NCBI GenBank assembly: GCA_017644005.1
Contig: JAEPMJ010000003.1
Span: 62,001 to 126,000 of the forward strand
From: Rhizobiaceae bacterium
GTDB taxonomy: Bacteria > Pseudomonadota > Alphaproteobacteria > Rhizobiales > Rhizobiaceae
Direction: 5' to 3'
Length of the DNA: 64,000 nt
Positions 56,692-64,000 of this stretch are shown in pieces. Each line of letters starts with the position of its first letter. The first letter of the stretch is position 1. The notes below the pieces were generated by a model that searched no databases, was not told where the DNA came from, and was given only the letters and a program-made list of their open reading frames with translations. The position numbers were made by a program, and so were the translations under genes.

Positions 56692-57096
56692 TCAGTTCAG
56701 GCTGAGCCTCGCCATCAGCCACATAGTTGCGCCGGCGGTCGCAGCCCCGACGGCCGTGCCCCAGCTCGTATCGACCAGTGCCACGACCGGGTCATACCCC
56801 TTCAGTACCGCGAGATTGGTCGCGTTGTAGGTGAGATAGGCGAAGAACCCGAACAGCGCACCATTAAGTGCCGCCGTCGAAACGCCGCCTCCATTCAGTC
56901 CGGTCGAAACCGCGAAATAGACGATGCCGACCACATAGACGGCGTAGAACACCGCCGCCACGCCCCAACGCGGCTGGTCAAGCATCAGTTCGCCCATCCG
57001 GCTTGCGTAGAAGTTGCGGGCAATCACGCCCAGCCAAAGTGCGTCCAGCGCCAGAAACACGATCAGCGCGATTGCATATGCGTAGGCAAACTTCAT
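56692..57096 (-). CDS. DUF2177 family membrane protein
   Basis: This 134-residue protein of the DUF2177 family has four hydrophobic segments, beginning with YAYAIALIVFLALDALWLGV and including the conserved LNGALFGFFAYLTYNATNLA. Function unknown. It converges on the DUF4864 gene with about ten bases between stops. Confidence 0.88.
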   Translation of the reverse strand: MKFAYAYAIALIVFLALDALWLGVIARNFYASRMGELMLDQPRWGVAAVFYAVYVVGIVYFAVSTGLNGGGVSTAALNGALFGFFAYLTYNATNLAVLKGYDPVVALVDTSWGTAVGAATAGATMWLMARLSLN

Positions 57097-57158
57097 GGCC
57101 AGCTCCGTCGATACCAGGGTTGCCGACAGTCACGCATCCGCAGCGCAAAAAGTTTCGA

Positions 57159-58289
57159 TCAAACCGGCGGCAGGTCGCCGCGTGTCCAGCCTTCGTTGAT
57201 CTCGGCTGCGCGGCCGGTAAATTCGCCCGCTGCGATTGCAGCGCGGATTTCGGCCATAAGTTGTTGATAATATGCGAGATTGTTCCAGGTCAGAAGCATG
57301 CCCCCGAGCGCCTCGCCGGATTTGACGAGGTGGTGCAGATATGCGCGGCTGTAATCGCGCGTGGCCGGGCAGTCACTTTCCTCGTCCAGCGGACGCGGGT
57401 CGTCGGCGTGGCGTGCATTCTTCAGGTTCACCTTGCCGCGCCGGGTGTAGGCAAGGCCGTGGCGCCCTGCCCGCGTCGGCATGACACAGTCGAACATGTC
57501 GATGCCGCGCGCCACGGATTTCAGAATGTCGTCGGGCGTGCCGACGCCCATCAGATAACGCGGCTTTTCCTCAGGCAGGACCGGACAGACGGTCTCAAGC
57601 ATCGCCAGCATCACGTCCTGAGGTTCACCGACCGCCAGGCCGCCGACAGCATATCCCTTCAGGTCGAGCGCTTTCAGCGCAAGCGCCGACTGTTCGCGCA
57701 GCGCCGTATTGTCACCGCCCTGTACGATGCCGAACATTGCCCTCTCTGGCCGGTCACCAAAGGCGATCTTGCACCGTTCGGCCCAGCGCAGAGAAAGCTC
57801 CATCGCTTTTCGGATCGTCTCGTCGTCAGCTGGCAGCGCGACACATTCGTCCAGCTGCATCTGAATATCGCTGTCCAGCAATTGCTGAATCTCGATCGAG
57901 CGCTCCGGCGTCATTTCGAACACCTTGCCGTCGACATGGCTGCGGAACGTCACACCGGCTTCAGTCACCTTGCGCAGCTGCGACAGCGACATGACCTGAA
58001 AGCCGCCGGAATCGGTCAGGATCGGCCACGGCCAGCGGGCGAATTCATGCAGGCCGCCCAACCGCGCCACACGTTCCGCGCCCGGCCGCAGCATCAGGTG
58101 GTACGTGTTGCCGAGAATGATGTCGGCGCCGAGCTCGCGCACCTGATCCATATACATTGCCTTCACCGTTCCGCCGGTGCCGACCGGCATGAATGCCGGA
58201 GTGCGGATCGTGCCGCGCGGCATGCTGATTTCGCCCTGCCGGGCGCAGCCGTCCGTGGCATGTACGGAGAAGGCAAAATCGGGGTTCAA
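57159..58289 (-). CDS. tgt: tRNA-guanine transglycosylase Tgt, zinc site degenerate
   Basis: Tgt exchanges guanine-34 for preQ1 in GUN-anticodon tRNAs during queuosine synthesis. This 376-residue TIM barrel retains the catalytic Asp93 ([10 protein letters not shown]) and nucleophile Asp264 ([17 protein letters not shown]). The zinc site, normally C-x-C-x2-C plus a downstream His, reads [10 protein letters not shown] and LLTWNN here: only Cys307 is kept, while the others are Ser305, Thr310 and Asn336. TTG start with AGGAG six bases upstream, overlapping the queA stop by four bases. Confidence 0.95.
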   Translation of the reverse strand: MNPDFAFSVHATDGCARQGEISMPRGTIRTPAFMPVGTGGTVKAMYMDQVRELGADIILGNTYHLMLRPGAERVARLGGLHEFARWPWPILTDSGGFQVMSLSQLRKVTEAGVTFRSHVDGKVFEMTPERSIEIQQLLDSDIQMQLDECVALPADDETIRKAMELSLRWAERCKIAFGDRPERAMFGIVQGGDNTALREQSALALKALDLKGYAVGGLAVGEPQDVMLAMLETVCPVLPEEKPRYLMGVGTPDDILKSVARGIDMFDCVMPTRAGRHGLAYTRRGKVNLKNARHADDPRPLDEESDCPATRDYSRAYLHHLVKSGEALGGMLLTWNNLAYYQQLMAEIRAAIAAGEFTGRAAEINEGWTRGDLPPV

Positions 58290-59362
58290 GGGGCACTCCT
58301 GAACAGCAGGCTGGCGTCGCCATAGGAATAAAAACGGTAGCCGTCGTCCACCGCATGCGCGTAGGCCTTGCGCATGGTGTCCAGTCCCGAAAATGCCGAT
58401 ACGAGCATAAAGAGCGTTGACCGCGGCAGGTGGAAATTCGTCATCAGCACGTCAACGGCGCGGAAGCGGTAACCGGGCGTGATGAAGATGTCGGTCGCGC
58501 CCGACCATGGCGCGATCTCGCCGTCTTCTCCCGCCGCGCTTTCCAGAAGCCGCAGCGAGGTCGTGCCGACAGCCACGACGCGCCCGCCACGTTTGCGCAC
58601 CGCGTTCAGCGCCTTTGCTGTCGTGGCACTCACGTCACCGATTTCGGCGTGCATGCGATGATCGTCCGTGTCGTCGGCCTTGACCGGCAAAAACGTGCCG
58701 GCTCCGACATGGAGCGTTACGAAATGGCGTTCGATGCCACGCTTGTCGAGCGTCGCCATCAGTTCGTCGGTGAAATGCAGGCCGGCAGTGGGGGCGGCAA
58801 CCGCGCCCTCTTCCCTGGCATAGATCGTCTGGTAGTCGCGGCGGTCGGCTTCGTCGTCGTCGCGGCGCGCGGCGATATAGGGCGGCAGCGGGATGTGACC
58901 TGCGGTGCGTATCGCCTCATCGAGGAACGGGCCGGCCATATCGAAACGCAGCAGCACCTCGCCGCCCTCGCGCTTCTCCTCCACCGTCGCATCGAGAGAA
59001 CCGACCAGACACAGATTGCTGTCGTGGCCGAAGCTGATGCGCTCGCCGATATGTACCCGCTTCGCCGGTTTAAGGAAGGCGAGCCAGCTGTCGTCGCCCG
59101 CACGCATGTGAAGCGTCGCCTCGATCCGGGCAACCGCGTCGCCGCGCTTGCGCTGGCCGGAGAGCCGTGCGGGAATGACGCGCGTATCGTTGAAGACCAG
59201 CGCGTCGCCCGGCTCCAGCAGGCTCGGCAACTCGCGCACCGTGCGGTCGTTCAGCCCGCCATCCGCGCCAACAACCAGCATGCGCGCGGCATCGCGCGGC
59301 GACACAGGCCGCAACGCGATGCGGTCCTGTGGCAATTCGAAGTCGAAGAGGTCGACGCGCAT
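58286..59362 (-). CDS. queA: S-adenosylmethionine:tRNA ribosyltransferase-isomerase QueA
   Basis: QueA transfers the ribosyl group of SAM to preQ1-modified tRNA to form epoxyqueuosine. This 358-residue protein starts [19 protein letters not shown] and holds [50 protein letters not shown] and the C-terminal MLVSAFSG, all typical. Full length. It precedes tgt with overlapping stop/start, so the two queuosine steps are translationally coupled. Confidence 0.97.
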   Translation of the reverse strand: MRVDLFDFELPQDRIALRPVSPRDAARMLVVGADGGLNDRTVRELPSLLEPGDALVFNDTRVIPARLSGQRKRGDAVARIEATLHMRAGDDSWLAFLKPAKRVHIGERISFGHDSNLCLVGSLDATVEEKREGGEVLLRFDMAGPFLDEAIRTAGHIPLPPYIAARRDDDEADRRDYQTIYAREEGAVAAPTAGLHFTDELMATLDKRGIERHFVTLHVGAGTFLPVKADDTDDHRMHAEIGDVSATTAKALNAVRKRGGRVVAVGTTSLRLLESAAGEDGEIAPWSGATDIFITPGYRFRAVDVLMTNFHLPRSTLFMLVSAFSGLDTMRKAYAHAVDDGYRFYSYGDASLLFRSAP

Positions 59363-59472
59363 GTCGGTTCAAATACCCTCAGCCCGCGCTCACGCAGGCG
59401 CGGCGCGAAACTGTGGCGTGGATGGAAGCAACATCGTCAGGCGAACATGCGATGCCGCGGATCGTGAATGAA

Positions 59473-59522
59473 GGCACGGCTCCGGCAAACGCCGTGCCCG
59501 GGCCGGAAATCTTAGTTCCGGC
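59473..59522. terminator. Two tandem hairpins between ppiB and queA
   Basis: GGCACGGC/GCCGTGCC (59473-59498, 10-base loop) and GCCGGAA/TTCCGGC (59502-59522, 7-base loop) lie in the 166-base gap. Neither is followed by a clear U-tract on the minus strand, so they may attenuate rather than end transcription. Confidence 0.35.
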
Positions 59523-59528
59523 GCGGCA

Positions 59529-60038
59529 TTACGCGTCAGCAGCGACCTTGAGAGAAACGATCTTGTCCGGGTCCTGCACCGGTTCGCCGCGCTTGATCTG
59601 ATCGACATTTTCCATGCCCTCGATGACCTGTCCCCAGACAGTGTACTGCCGGTTTAGGAAGCTTGCATCGCCGAAGCAGATGAAAAACTGCGAATTGGCC
59701 GAATCCGGGTTTTGCGCACGGGCCATGGAGCAGGCACCGCGTCCGTGATTGGCGTTGTTGAACTCCGCCTTCAGATTCGGCTTGCTTGAGCCGCCCATGC
59801 CGGCGCGGCCCGGATTGAAGCTGTCACTGTTGGAGTTGCCGAACTCCACGTCGCCCGTCTGCGCCATGAAGCCATCGATCACGCGGTGGAACACCACGCC
59901 GTCGTAAGCGCCTTCGCGCGCAAGCTCCTTGATGCGGCCAACGTGGCCCGGCGCCAGATCGGGATACAGCTCGATCACGACTTTGCCCTTGGTCGTTTCC
60001 ATCAACAGTGCGTTTTCCGGATCCTTGATCTCGGCCAT
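59529..60038 (-). CDS. ppiB: Cytoplasmic peptidyl-prolyl cis-trans isomerase (cyclophilin)
   Basis: This 169-residue cyclophilin speeds prolyl bond isomerisation during protein folding. The active-site segment GVVFHRVIDGFMAQTGDVEF contains the catalytic Arg; SMARAQNPDSANSQFFICFG and YTVWGQVIEGMENVD complete the fold. No signal peptide, so it is cytosolic. It follows a secreted paralogue by about 90 bases. Confidence 0.95.
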   Translation of the reverse strand: MAEIKDPENALLMETTKGKVVIELYPDLAPGHVGRIKELAREGAYDGVVFHRVIDGFMAQTGDVEFGNSNSDSFNPGRAGMGGSSKPNLKAEFNNANHGRGACSMARAQNPDSANSQFFICFGDASFLNRQYTVWGQVIEGMENVDQIKRGEPVQDPDKIVSLKVAADA

Positions 60039-60130
60039 GGTTTTTCCTTTCCAAAGATATGGCAGTCGGCATCCGGCGATCAGGAAGATCGCTTGTCGTT
60101 TCGGCCTTTCCTTCCGACTGCCCGTTACGT

Positions 60131-60721
60131 CTATTGCCCCTGATTATCCGCGGCGATCCGCACCTTGAGCATGCGGTCCGGGTCGGCAACCATTCCGTTC
60201 TGTGCACGGTTGCCCTTGCGGATATTGTCGACGAACTCCATGCCGCTTTCGACATTGCCGATGATCGTGTACTGGCCGTCCAGAGACGGGGCCGGCTCGA
60301 ACATGATAAAGAACTGCGAATTGGCCGAGTTCGGATCGGCCGCGCGGGCCATGCCCACCGTGCCTCGAACATAAGGTTCGGGCGAGAACTCCGCCGGCAG
60401 ATCCGGGCGAGCGGAACCGCCGGTGCCGGCGCGCCGCGCGTTGAAGCCGTCAGCCATGTCGCCAAATTGTACGTCGCCGGTCTGGGCCATGAAGCCCGGT
60501 ATCACGCGGTGAAAGGCGACATTATCGTAGGCGCCTTCGCGCACCAGCGCCTTGATCTGCTCGACATGCCTGGGTGCAAGGTCAGGCCGGAGCGCAATCT
60601 GCACCTCGCCATCCTTGAGCGTGACGATCATGGTATTCTCCGGATCCGCTGCGAGGGCGGAGGCCGAAGCAAAAAGTCCGGCGGCCAGAACAAGCGGCAA
60701 AGCGCGCCTGGTGAACTGCAT
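60131..60721 (-). CDS. Periplasmic peptidyl-prolyl cis-trans isomerase (cyclophilin)
   Basis: This 196-residue cyclophilin has a signal peptide (QFTRRALPLVLAAGLFASAS, cleavage near ALA) and active-site segment NVAFHRVIPGFMAQTGDVQF. It is a periplasmic paralogue of the following gene. The ATG at 60721 with GAGGAG six bases upstream is the start; the open frame beyond it is not supported. Confidence 0.94.
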   Translation of the reverse strand: MQFTRRALPLVLAAGLFASASALAADPENTMIVTLKDGEVQIALRPDLAPRHVEQIKALVREGAYDNVAFHRVIPGFMAQTGDVQFGDMADGFNARRAGTGGSARPDLPAEFSPEPYVRGTVGMARAADPNSANSQFFIMFEPAPSLDGQYTIIGNVESGMEFVDNIRKGNRAQNGMVADPDRMLKVRIAADNQGQ

Positions 60722-60737
60722 GGAGTACTCCTCGTAC

Positions 60738-61238
60738 CTATTTCTTGAATTTCGCCGTAAGAGGCCCGACCACCGCGGCGGGCACAAAGGGACGGATATC
60801 GCCACCCATGGCGGATATCTGCCTGACGAGTGTGGCGGTAATGGTGCGAACCGACGGGCTGGCCGGCAAAAAAACCGTCTGCAGGTCCGGCGCCATGGTT
60901 TCGTTCATGCCGGCCATCTGCATTTCATAGTCGAGATCGGTGCCGTCGCGCAGACCGCGGATGACGATCGAGGCGCCGTGGTCGCGGGCCGCATGAATCA
61001 GTAGCCCGTCGAAAGAAACCACCTTGATGCGCTTGGCATCATCGCCGAGTTCCTCGCGGCAGGCGGTTTCGATCAGCGACATGCGCTCCGCAAGTGAAAA
61101 GACCGGCGTCTTCGATGCCTGGATGCCGACGCCAATATAAATCATGTCGGCAATCGCAAGCGCAGCCTTGATGACATCAAGGTGGCCATTGGTCAGCGGG
61201 TCGAAGGACCCGCCGTAGATTGCGGTTCGCTCAGTCAT
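60738..61238 (-). CDS. coaD: Pantetheine-phosphate adenylyltransferase CoaD
   Basis: CoaD makes dephospho-CoA from phosphopantetheine and ATP. This 166-residue protein has the nucleotidyltransferase signature [16 protein letters not shown] (T-x-G-H), Lys42-type region [20 protein letters not shown], and [20 protein letters not shown] at the C-terminus. Normal length. First gene of the coaD, two ppi, queA, tgt unit. Confidence 0.97.
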   Translation of the reverse strand: MTERTAIYGGSFDPLTNGHLDVIKAALAIADMIYIGVGIQASKTPVFSLAERMSLIETACREELGDDAKRIKVVSFDGLLIHAARDHGASIVIRGLRDGTDLDYEMQMAGMNETMAPDLQTVFLPASPSVRTITATLVRQISAMGGDIRPFVPAAVVGPLTAKFKK

Positions 61239-61300
61239 TGCGTTGGCTTCTAGCTGCGCTGCCCATTAAAGGCAATTCGGCGCGCCGGCTTTTGCGCCTG

Positions 61301-61915
61301 CTAACGCCGTGCAAAAGCAAGCCAGAGACCGCCGCCGATCAGGAACGTTCCGGAAATGCGCTCCGTCAGGCGCACGCGTTCGCGCGACAGCCAGCCGCCT
61401 GCTCCGCCCGCCGCGAAGGCGTAGACGCTGTCGAACAGGGTTGCGACGACCATGAAGATGGACCCGAGTACGACCGTCTGCATGGCCGCGCTGCCGGCCG
61501 GGTCGATGAATTGGGGAATGAACGCACCGAAGAAGAGCAGCGCCTTGGGGTTCGACCAGATGACGATGAAGCCCTGGAGCACAAACGAGCCCATGGGACG
61601 CGCGGTCGTCTCCTTTTCGCCCAATGCGCCGTCGGAACGCCACATCTTGATGCCGAGCCAGATCAGATAAGCCGCGCCAACAATGCGCAGCACCTCGAAT
61701 ACACTACCCATTCCGGACACCACCGCCGACATGCCAACCGCCAGGATCGCGATCATCATCGTCAGGCCGATCTGGGTGCCGAGCACGTTGAGCAGCCCGG
61801 CGCGCGTGCCGTGTTTGAGCGAATTGGCGATAATCACCGTCACGGTGGGGCCAGGCACGATGACGATCAGAAAACTTGCAAGTGCAAAGGACAGAAGAAG
61901 TGCGGCGTCGGGCAT
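61301..61915 (-). CDS. LysE/RhtB-family exporter
   Basis: This 204-residue membrane protein of the LysE/RhtB amino-acid exporter family has six hydrophobic segments. Typical start: SFALASFLIVIVPGPTVTVI then GTRAGLLNVLGTQIGLTMMI, and FVLQGFIVIWSNPKALLFFG. It exports an amino acid or homoserine-lactone-like compound; the substrate is undefined. Confidence 0.92.
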   Translation of the reverse strand: MPDAALLLSFALASFLIVIVPGPTVTVIIANSLKHGTRAGLLNVLGTQIGLTMMIAILAVGMSAVVSGMGSVFEVLRIVGAAYLIWLGIKMWRSDGALGEKETTARPMGSFVLQGFIVIWSNPKALLFFGAFIPQFIDPAGSAAMQTVVLGSIFMVVATLFDSVYAFAAGGAGGWLSRERVRLTERISGTFLIGGGLWLAFARR

Positions 61916-62082
61916 TGGGAGGCTCCGTTGTTGGTGTGTCTAACCAATGCATAAGCAGCCTCCATGCGCAATCGGTTGAAACCTGAACGCCGGCTGAACG
62001 TGTCTATCAGTGCGGGTTCAGTCGCGAAGTGCGACGAAAGCCCCGCAAATGCGCAGATATGCGCAAAGGAAGGAGACACGAG

Positions 62083-62214
62083 ATGCTGATAATCGCCCTC
62101 GCCTCGGCCATGACCGTCGCCATGCTGATCGCAACCGCCATCGGCCTTCACCAGGAAAGCCAGCGCGAGAAGCTGGAACACAAGCGCGTGCGCGCTCGTG
62201 GCTTCCGCTCCTAG
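62083..62214 (+). CDS. Small membrane protein, 43 residues
   Basis: This short gene has an excellent ribosome-binding site (GGAG seven bases before the ATG). The product has one hydrophobic helix (MLIIALASAMTVAMLIATAI) followed by a basic, charged tail (HQESQREKLEHKRVRARGFR). A single-span inner-membrane peptide with its basic tail in the cytoplasm is likely. It overlaps the end of gyrA by four bases on the opposite strand. No family is recognised. Confidence 0.6.
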   Translation: MLIIALASAMTVAMLIATAIGLHQESQREKLEHKRVRARGFRS

Positions 62215-64000
62215 GACTCGGGCGTACCCGGCTCCTCAGGCGGTGCAGCTTCTTCCGCCGCGCCTTCGACCGTTTCGTCCTCTTCAGGCTCGGATATCGG
62301 CTCAACGGAGACGATGCGCTCACCCTCCGCGGTGCGGAACATGGTCACGCCCTTCGAGGCGCGGCTTGCAATGCGGATATCGCCGACCGGAATGCGGATC
62401 ACCTTGCCTGCATTGGTGACCATCATGATCTGGTCGTCCTGTTCGATCGGGAACGCTGCCACCAGCCGGCCGATTTCGTCCTTCTTCGACACGTCGGTGG
62501 CGCGAATGCCCTTGCCGCCTCGCCCGATCACCCGGAAATCGTAAGACGACGAACGCTTGCCGAAGCCGAACTCCGACACGGTGAGCACAAACTGCTCGCG
62601 CGCCCTCAACTCTTCGTAGCGCTTGTCGGACAGGTCCGTCGCCGCCGTCTCTTCATCGGCTGCGATCTCGACGTCTTCTTCCTCGCCGGTCGCCAGCTTG
62701 CGTTCCTGCGCGGCGCGCTTGAGGTAGGCGGTGCGCTCGGATGCTTCCGCGTCCACATGGCCAAGGATCGCCATCGAAATGATACGGTCGTCGTCGCCCA
62801 TCGAAATGCCGCGCACGCCGACCGAGTTGCGACCGGCGAAGACGCGCACGTCGGTGACCGGAAAGCGAATGCACTGGCCCGAATCCGCGGTCAGAAGCAC
62901 ATCGTCGTCTTCGGTGCAGGTGTAGACGCCGAGGATCTCGTCGCCCTCGTCGTCGAGCTTCATGGCAATCTTGCCGTTGCGGTTCACCTGGGTGAAATCG
63001 GACAGCTTGTTGCGGCGCACGGTGCCGCGCGTCGTCGCGAACATCACATGCAGCTCGCCCCAGCTTTCCTCGTCTTCCGGCAGCGGCATGATCGACGTAA
63101 TGCGCTCGTTCTGTTCAAGCGGCAGCATGTTGCGCAGGAATTTGCCGCGCGACTGCGGCGTGCCGACCGGCAGGCGCCAGACCTTCTCCTTGTAGACGAT
63201 GCCGCGCGAGGAGAAGAACAGGATCGGCGTGTGGGTGTTGGCCACGAACAGCCGGGTGACGAAATCCTCGTCCTTGGTCGACATGCCGGAGCGGCCTTTA
63301 CCGCCGCGTGCCTGGGCCCGGTAGATCGAGAGCGGGACGCGTTTGATATAGCCCTCATGGGTGACGGTGACGACCATATCCTCGCGCTGGATAAGGTCCT
63401 CGTCCTCCATGTCGGCGCCGCCGTCGGTGATCTCGGTGCGGCGGGGCGTGGCGAACTCGTCGCGTACCGCTATCAGCTCGTCCTTGACGATCTGCTGGAC
63501 GCGCGCCCGCGATGACAGAATGTCGAGATAATCCGAAATCTCGGCGCCGATCTGGTTGAGCTCGTCGGCGATCTCATCGCGTCCGAGGGCTGTCAGGCGC
63601 TGCAACCTAAGGTCGAGAATGGCGCGGGCCTGCTCCTCGGAGAGGTTGTATGTACCGTCCTCATTGATGCGGTGGCGCGGGTCGTCGATCAAAAGGACCA
63701 GCGCTTCCACATCCGCAGCCGGCCAGCGCCGCTCCATCAACTGGTCGCGCGCGGTCTGCGGGTCGGGCGCGGCACGGATGAGCTTGATCACCTCGTCAAT
63801 ATTGGCGACGGCGATCGCCAGGCCGACCAGCACATGGGCGCGGTCGCGCGCCTTCTTGAGCAGGAATTTGGTGCGCCTGGTAACAACTTCCTCGCGGAAA
63901 ACGATAAACGCCTTCAGCATGTCCGCCAGCGTCATCACTTCCGGCTTGCCGCCGTTCAGCGCCACCATGTTGCAGCCGAAAGAGGTCTGCAGTGGTGTGT
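62211..64000 (-). CDS. gyrA: DNA gyrase subunit A, C-terminal part
   Basis: About 596 C-terminal codons are in the window; the gene starts beyond base 64000. The visible part begins within the breakage-reunion domain's end (TPLQTSFGCNMVALNGGKPE), continues through the coiled-coil gate, and includes the C-terminal pinwheel with the GyrA box QARGGKG that wraps DNA. The acidic tail ends PPEEPGTPES. GyrA cuts and rejoins DNA for supercoiling with GyrB. Confidence 0.96.
   Translation of the reverse strand, partial: TPLQTSFGCNMVALNGGKPEVMTLADMLKAFIVFREEVVTRRTKFLLKKARDRAHVLVGLAIAVANIDEVIKLIRAAPDPQTARDQLMERRWPAADVEALVLLIDDPRHRINEDGTYNLSEEQARAILDLRLQRLTALGRDEIADELNQIGAEISDYLDILSSRARVQQIVKDELIAVRDEFATPRRTEITDGGADMEDEDLIQREDMVVTVTHEGYIKRVPLSIYRAQARGGKGRSGMSTKDEDFVTRLFVANTHTPILFFSSRGIVYKEKVWRLPVGTPQSRGKFLRNMLPLEQNERITSIMPLPEDEESWGELHVMFATTRGTVRRNKLSDFTQVNRNGKIAMKLDDEGDEILGVYTCTEDDDVLLTADSGQCIRFPVTDVRVFAGRNSVGVRGISMGDDDRIISMAILGHVDAEASERTAYLKRAAQERKLATGEEEDVEIAADEETAATDLSDKRYEELRAREQFVLTVSEFGFGKRSSSYDFRVIGRGGKGIRATDVSKKDEIGRLVAAFPIEQDDQIMMVTNAGKVIRIPVGDIRIASRASKGVTMFRTAEGERIVSVEPISEPEEDETVEGAAEEAAPPEEPGTPES

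Overview
The window is about 64 kb of high-GC chromosomal DNA from an alphaproteobacterium, most likely a Hyphomicrobiales (Rhizobiales) member close to the Phyllobacteriaceae/Mesorhizobium group. This is inferred from the one-step phosphatidylcholine synthase (Pcs), an invasion-associated-locus-B protein, the sdhE-mfd/recG and coaD-ppi-ppi-queA-tgt arrangements, and codon usage. No phage, insertion sequence, CRISPR array or rRNA operon was seen. One tRNA gene, tRNA-Lys(TTT), is present. Gene density is high and most genes lie on the minus strand.

Region 1 (1-2214): the start of msrB, then a LysR regulator divergent from a YeeE/YedE sulfur-compound transporter. Region 2 (2410-17150, minus strand) is the most distinctive accessory block. 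It is a 13-gene co-directional unit, read in transcription order: XRE-cupin regulator, peptide/opine-type ABC transporter (binding protein, two permeases, two ATPases), GAF-domain protein, hydantoinase/oxoprolinase HyuA, HyuB, Asp/Glu/hydantoin racemase, medium-chain dehydrogenase, M24 peptidase-like hydrolase and a second HyuB. It looks like a self-contained uptake and ring-opening pathway for a cyclic amide such as a hydantoin, oxoproline or lactam derivative; the substrate is unknown. A nested pair of inverted repeats lies just upstream of the regulator gene, in the AT-rich gap shared with a divergent sulfatase gene.

Region 3 (19195-29918): small redox and detoxification genes (thioredoxin-like, rpe, VOC, GST), a complete BMP-type nucleoside/basic-membrane-protein ABC transporter, and an overlapping set DUF2182, DUF1326, pcs and quinone oxidoreductase. 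Region 4 (30001-49093) is mostly housekeeping: UbiH-like hydroxylase, AEC transporter, hspQ, IalB-like protein, a YejA-like binding protein, DsbA/FrnE-like protein, mfd-sdhE divergent from recG, DUF502, glmU-glmS, ccdA, an acyltransferase and a HAD hydrolase. A DeoR-type regulator follows, with AATCAAAC repeats in its flanking gaps.

Region 5 (51070-56020): a proteasome-like Anbu cluster. In transcription order it holds a circularly permuted ATP-grasp enzyme, alpha-E protein, MOSC protein, transglutaminase-like protein and Anbu, closed by an intrinsic terminator. Apart from the MOSC gene this is a known conserved neighbourhood whose product is still unidentified. Region 6 (56262-64000): small membrane or secreted proteins, tgt-queA, two cyclophilins, coaD, a LysE-type exporter, a 43-residue membrane protein and the 3' part of gyrA, which runs off the window. 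The Tgt protein has lost three of the four residues that normally bind the structural zinc.
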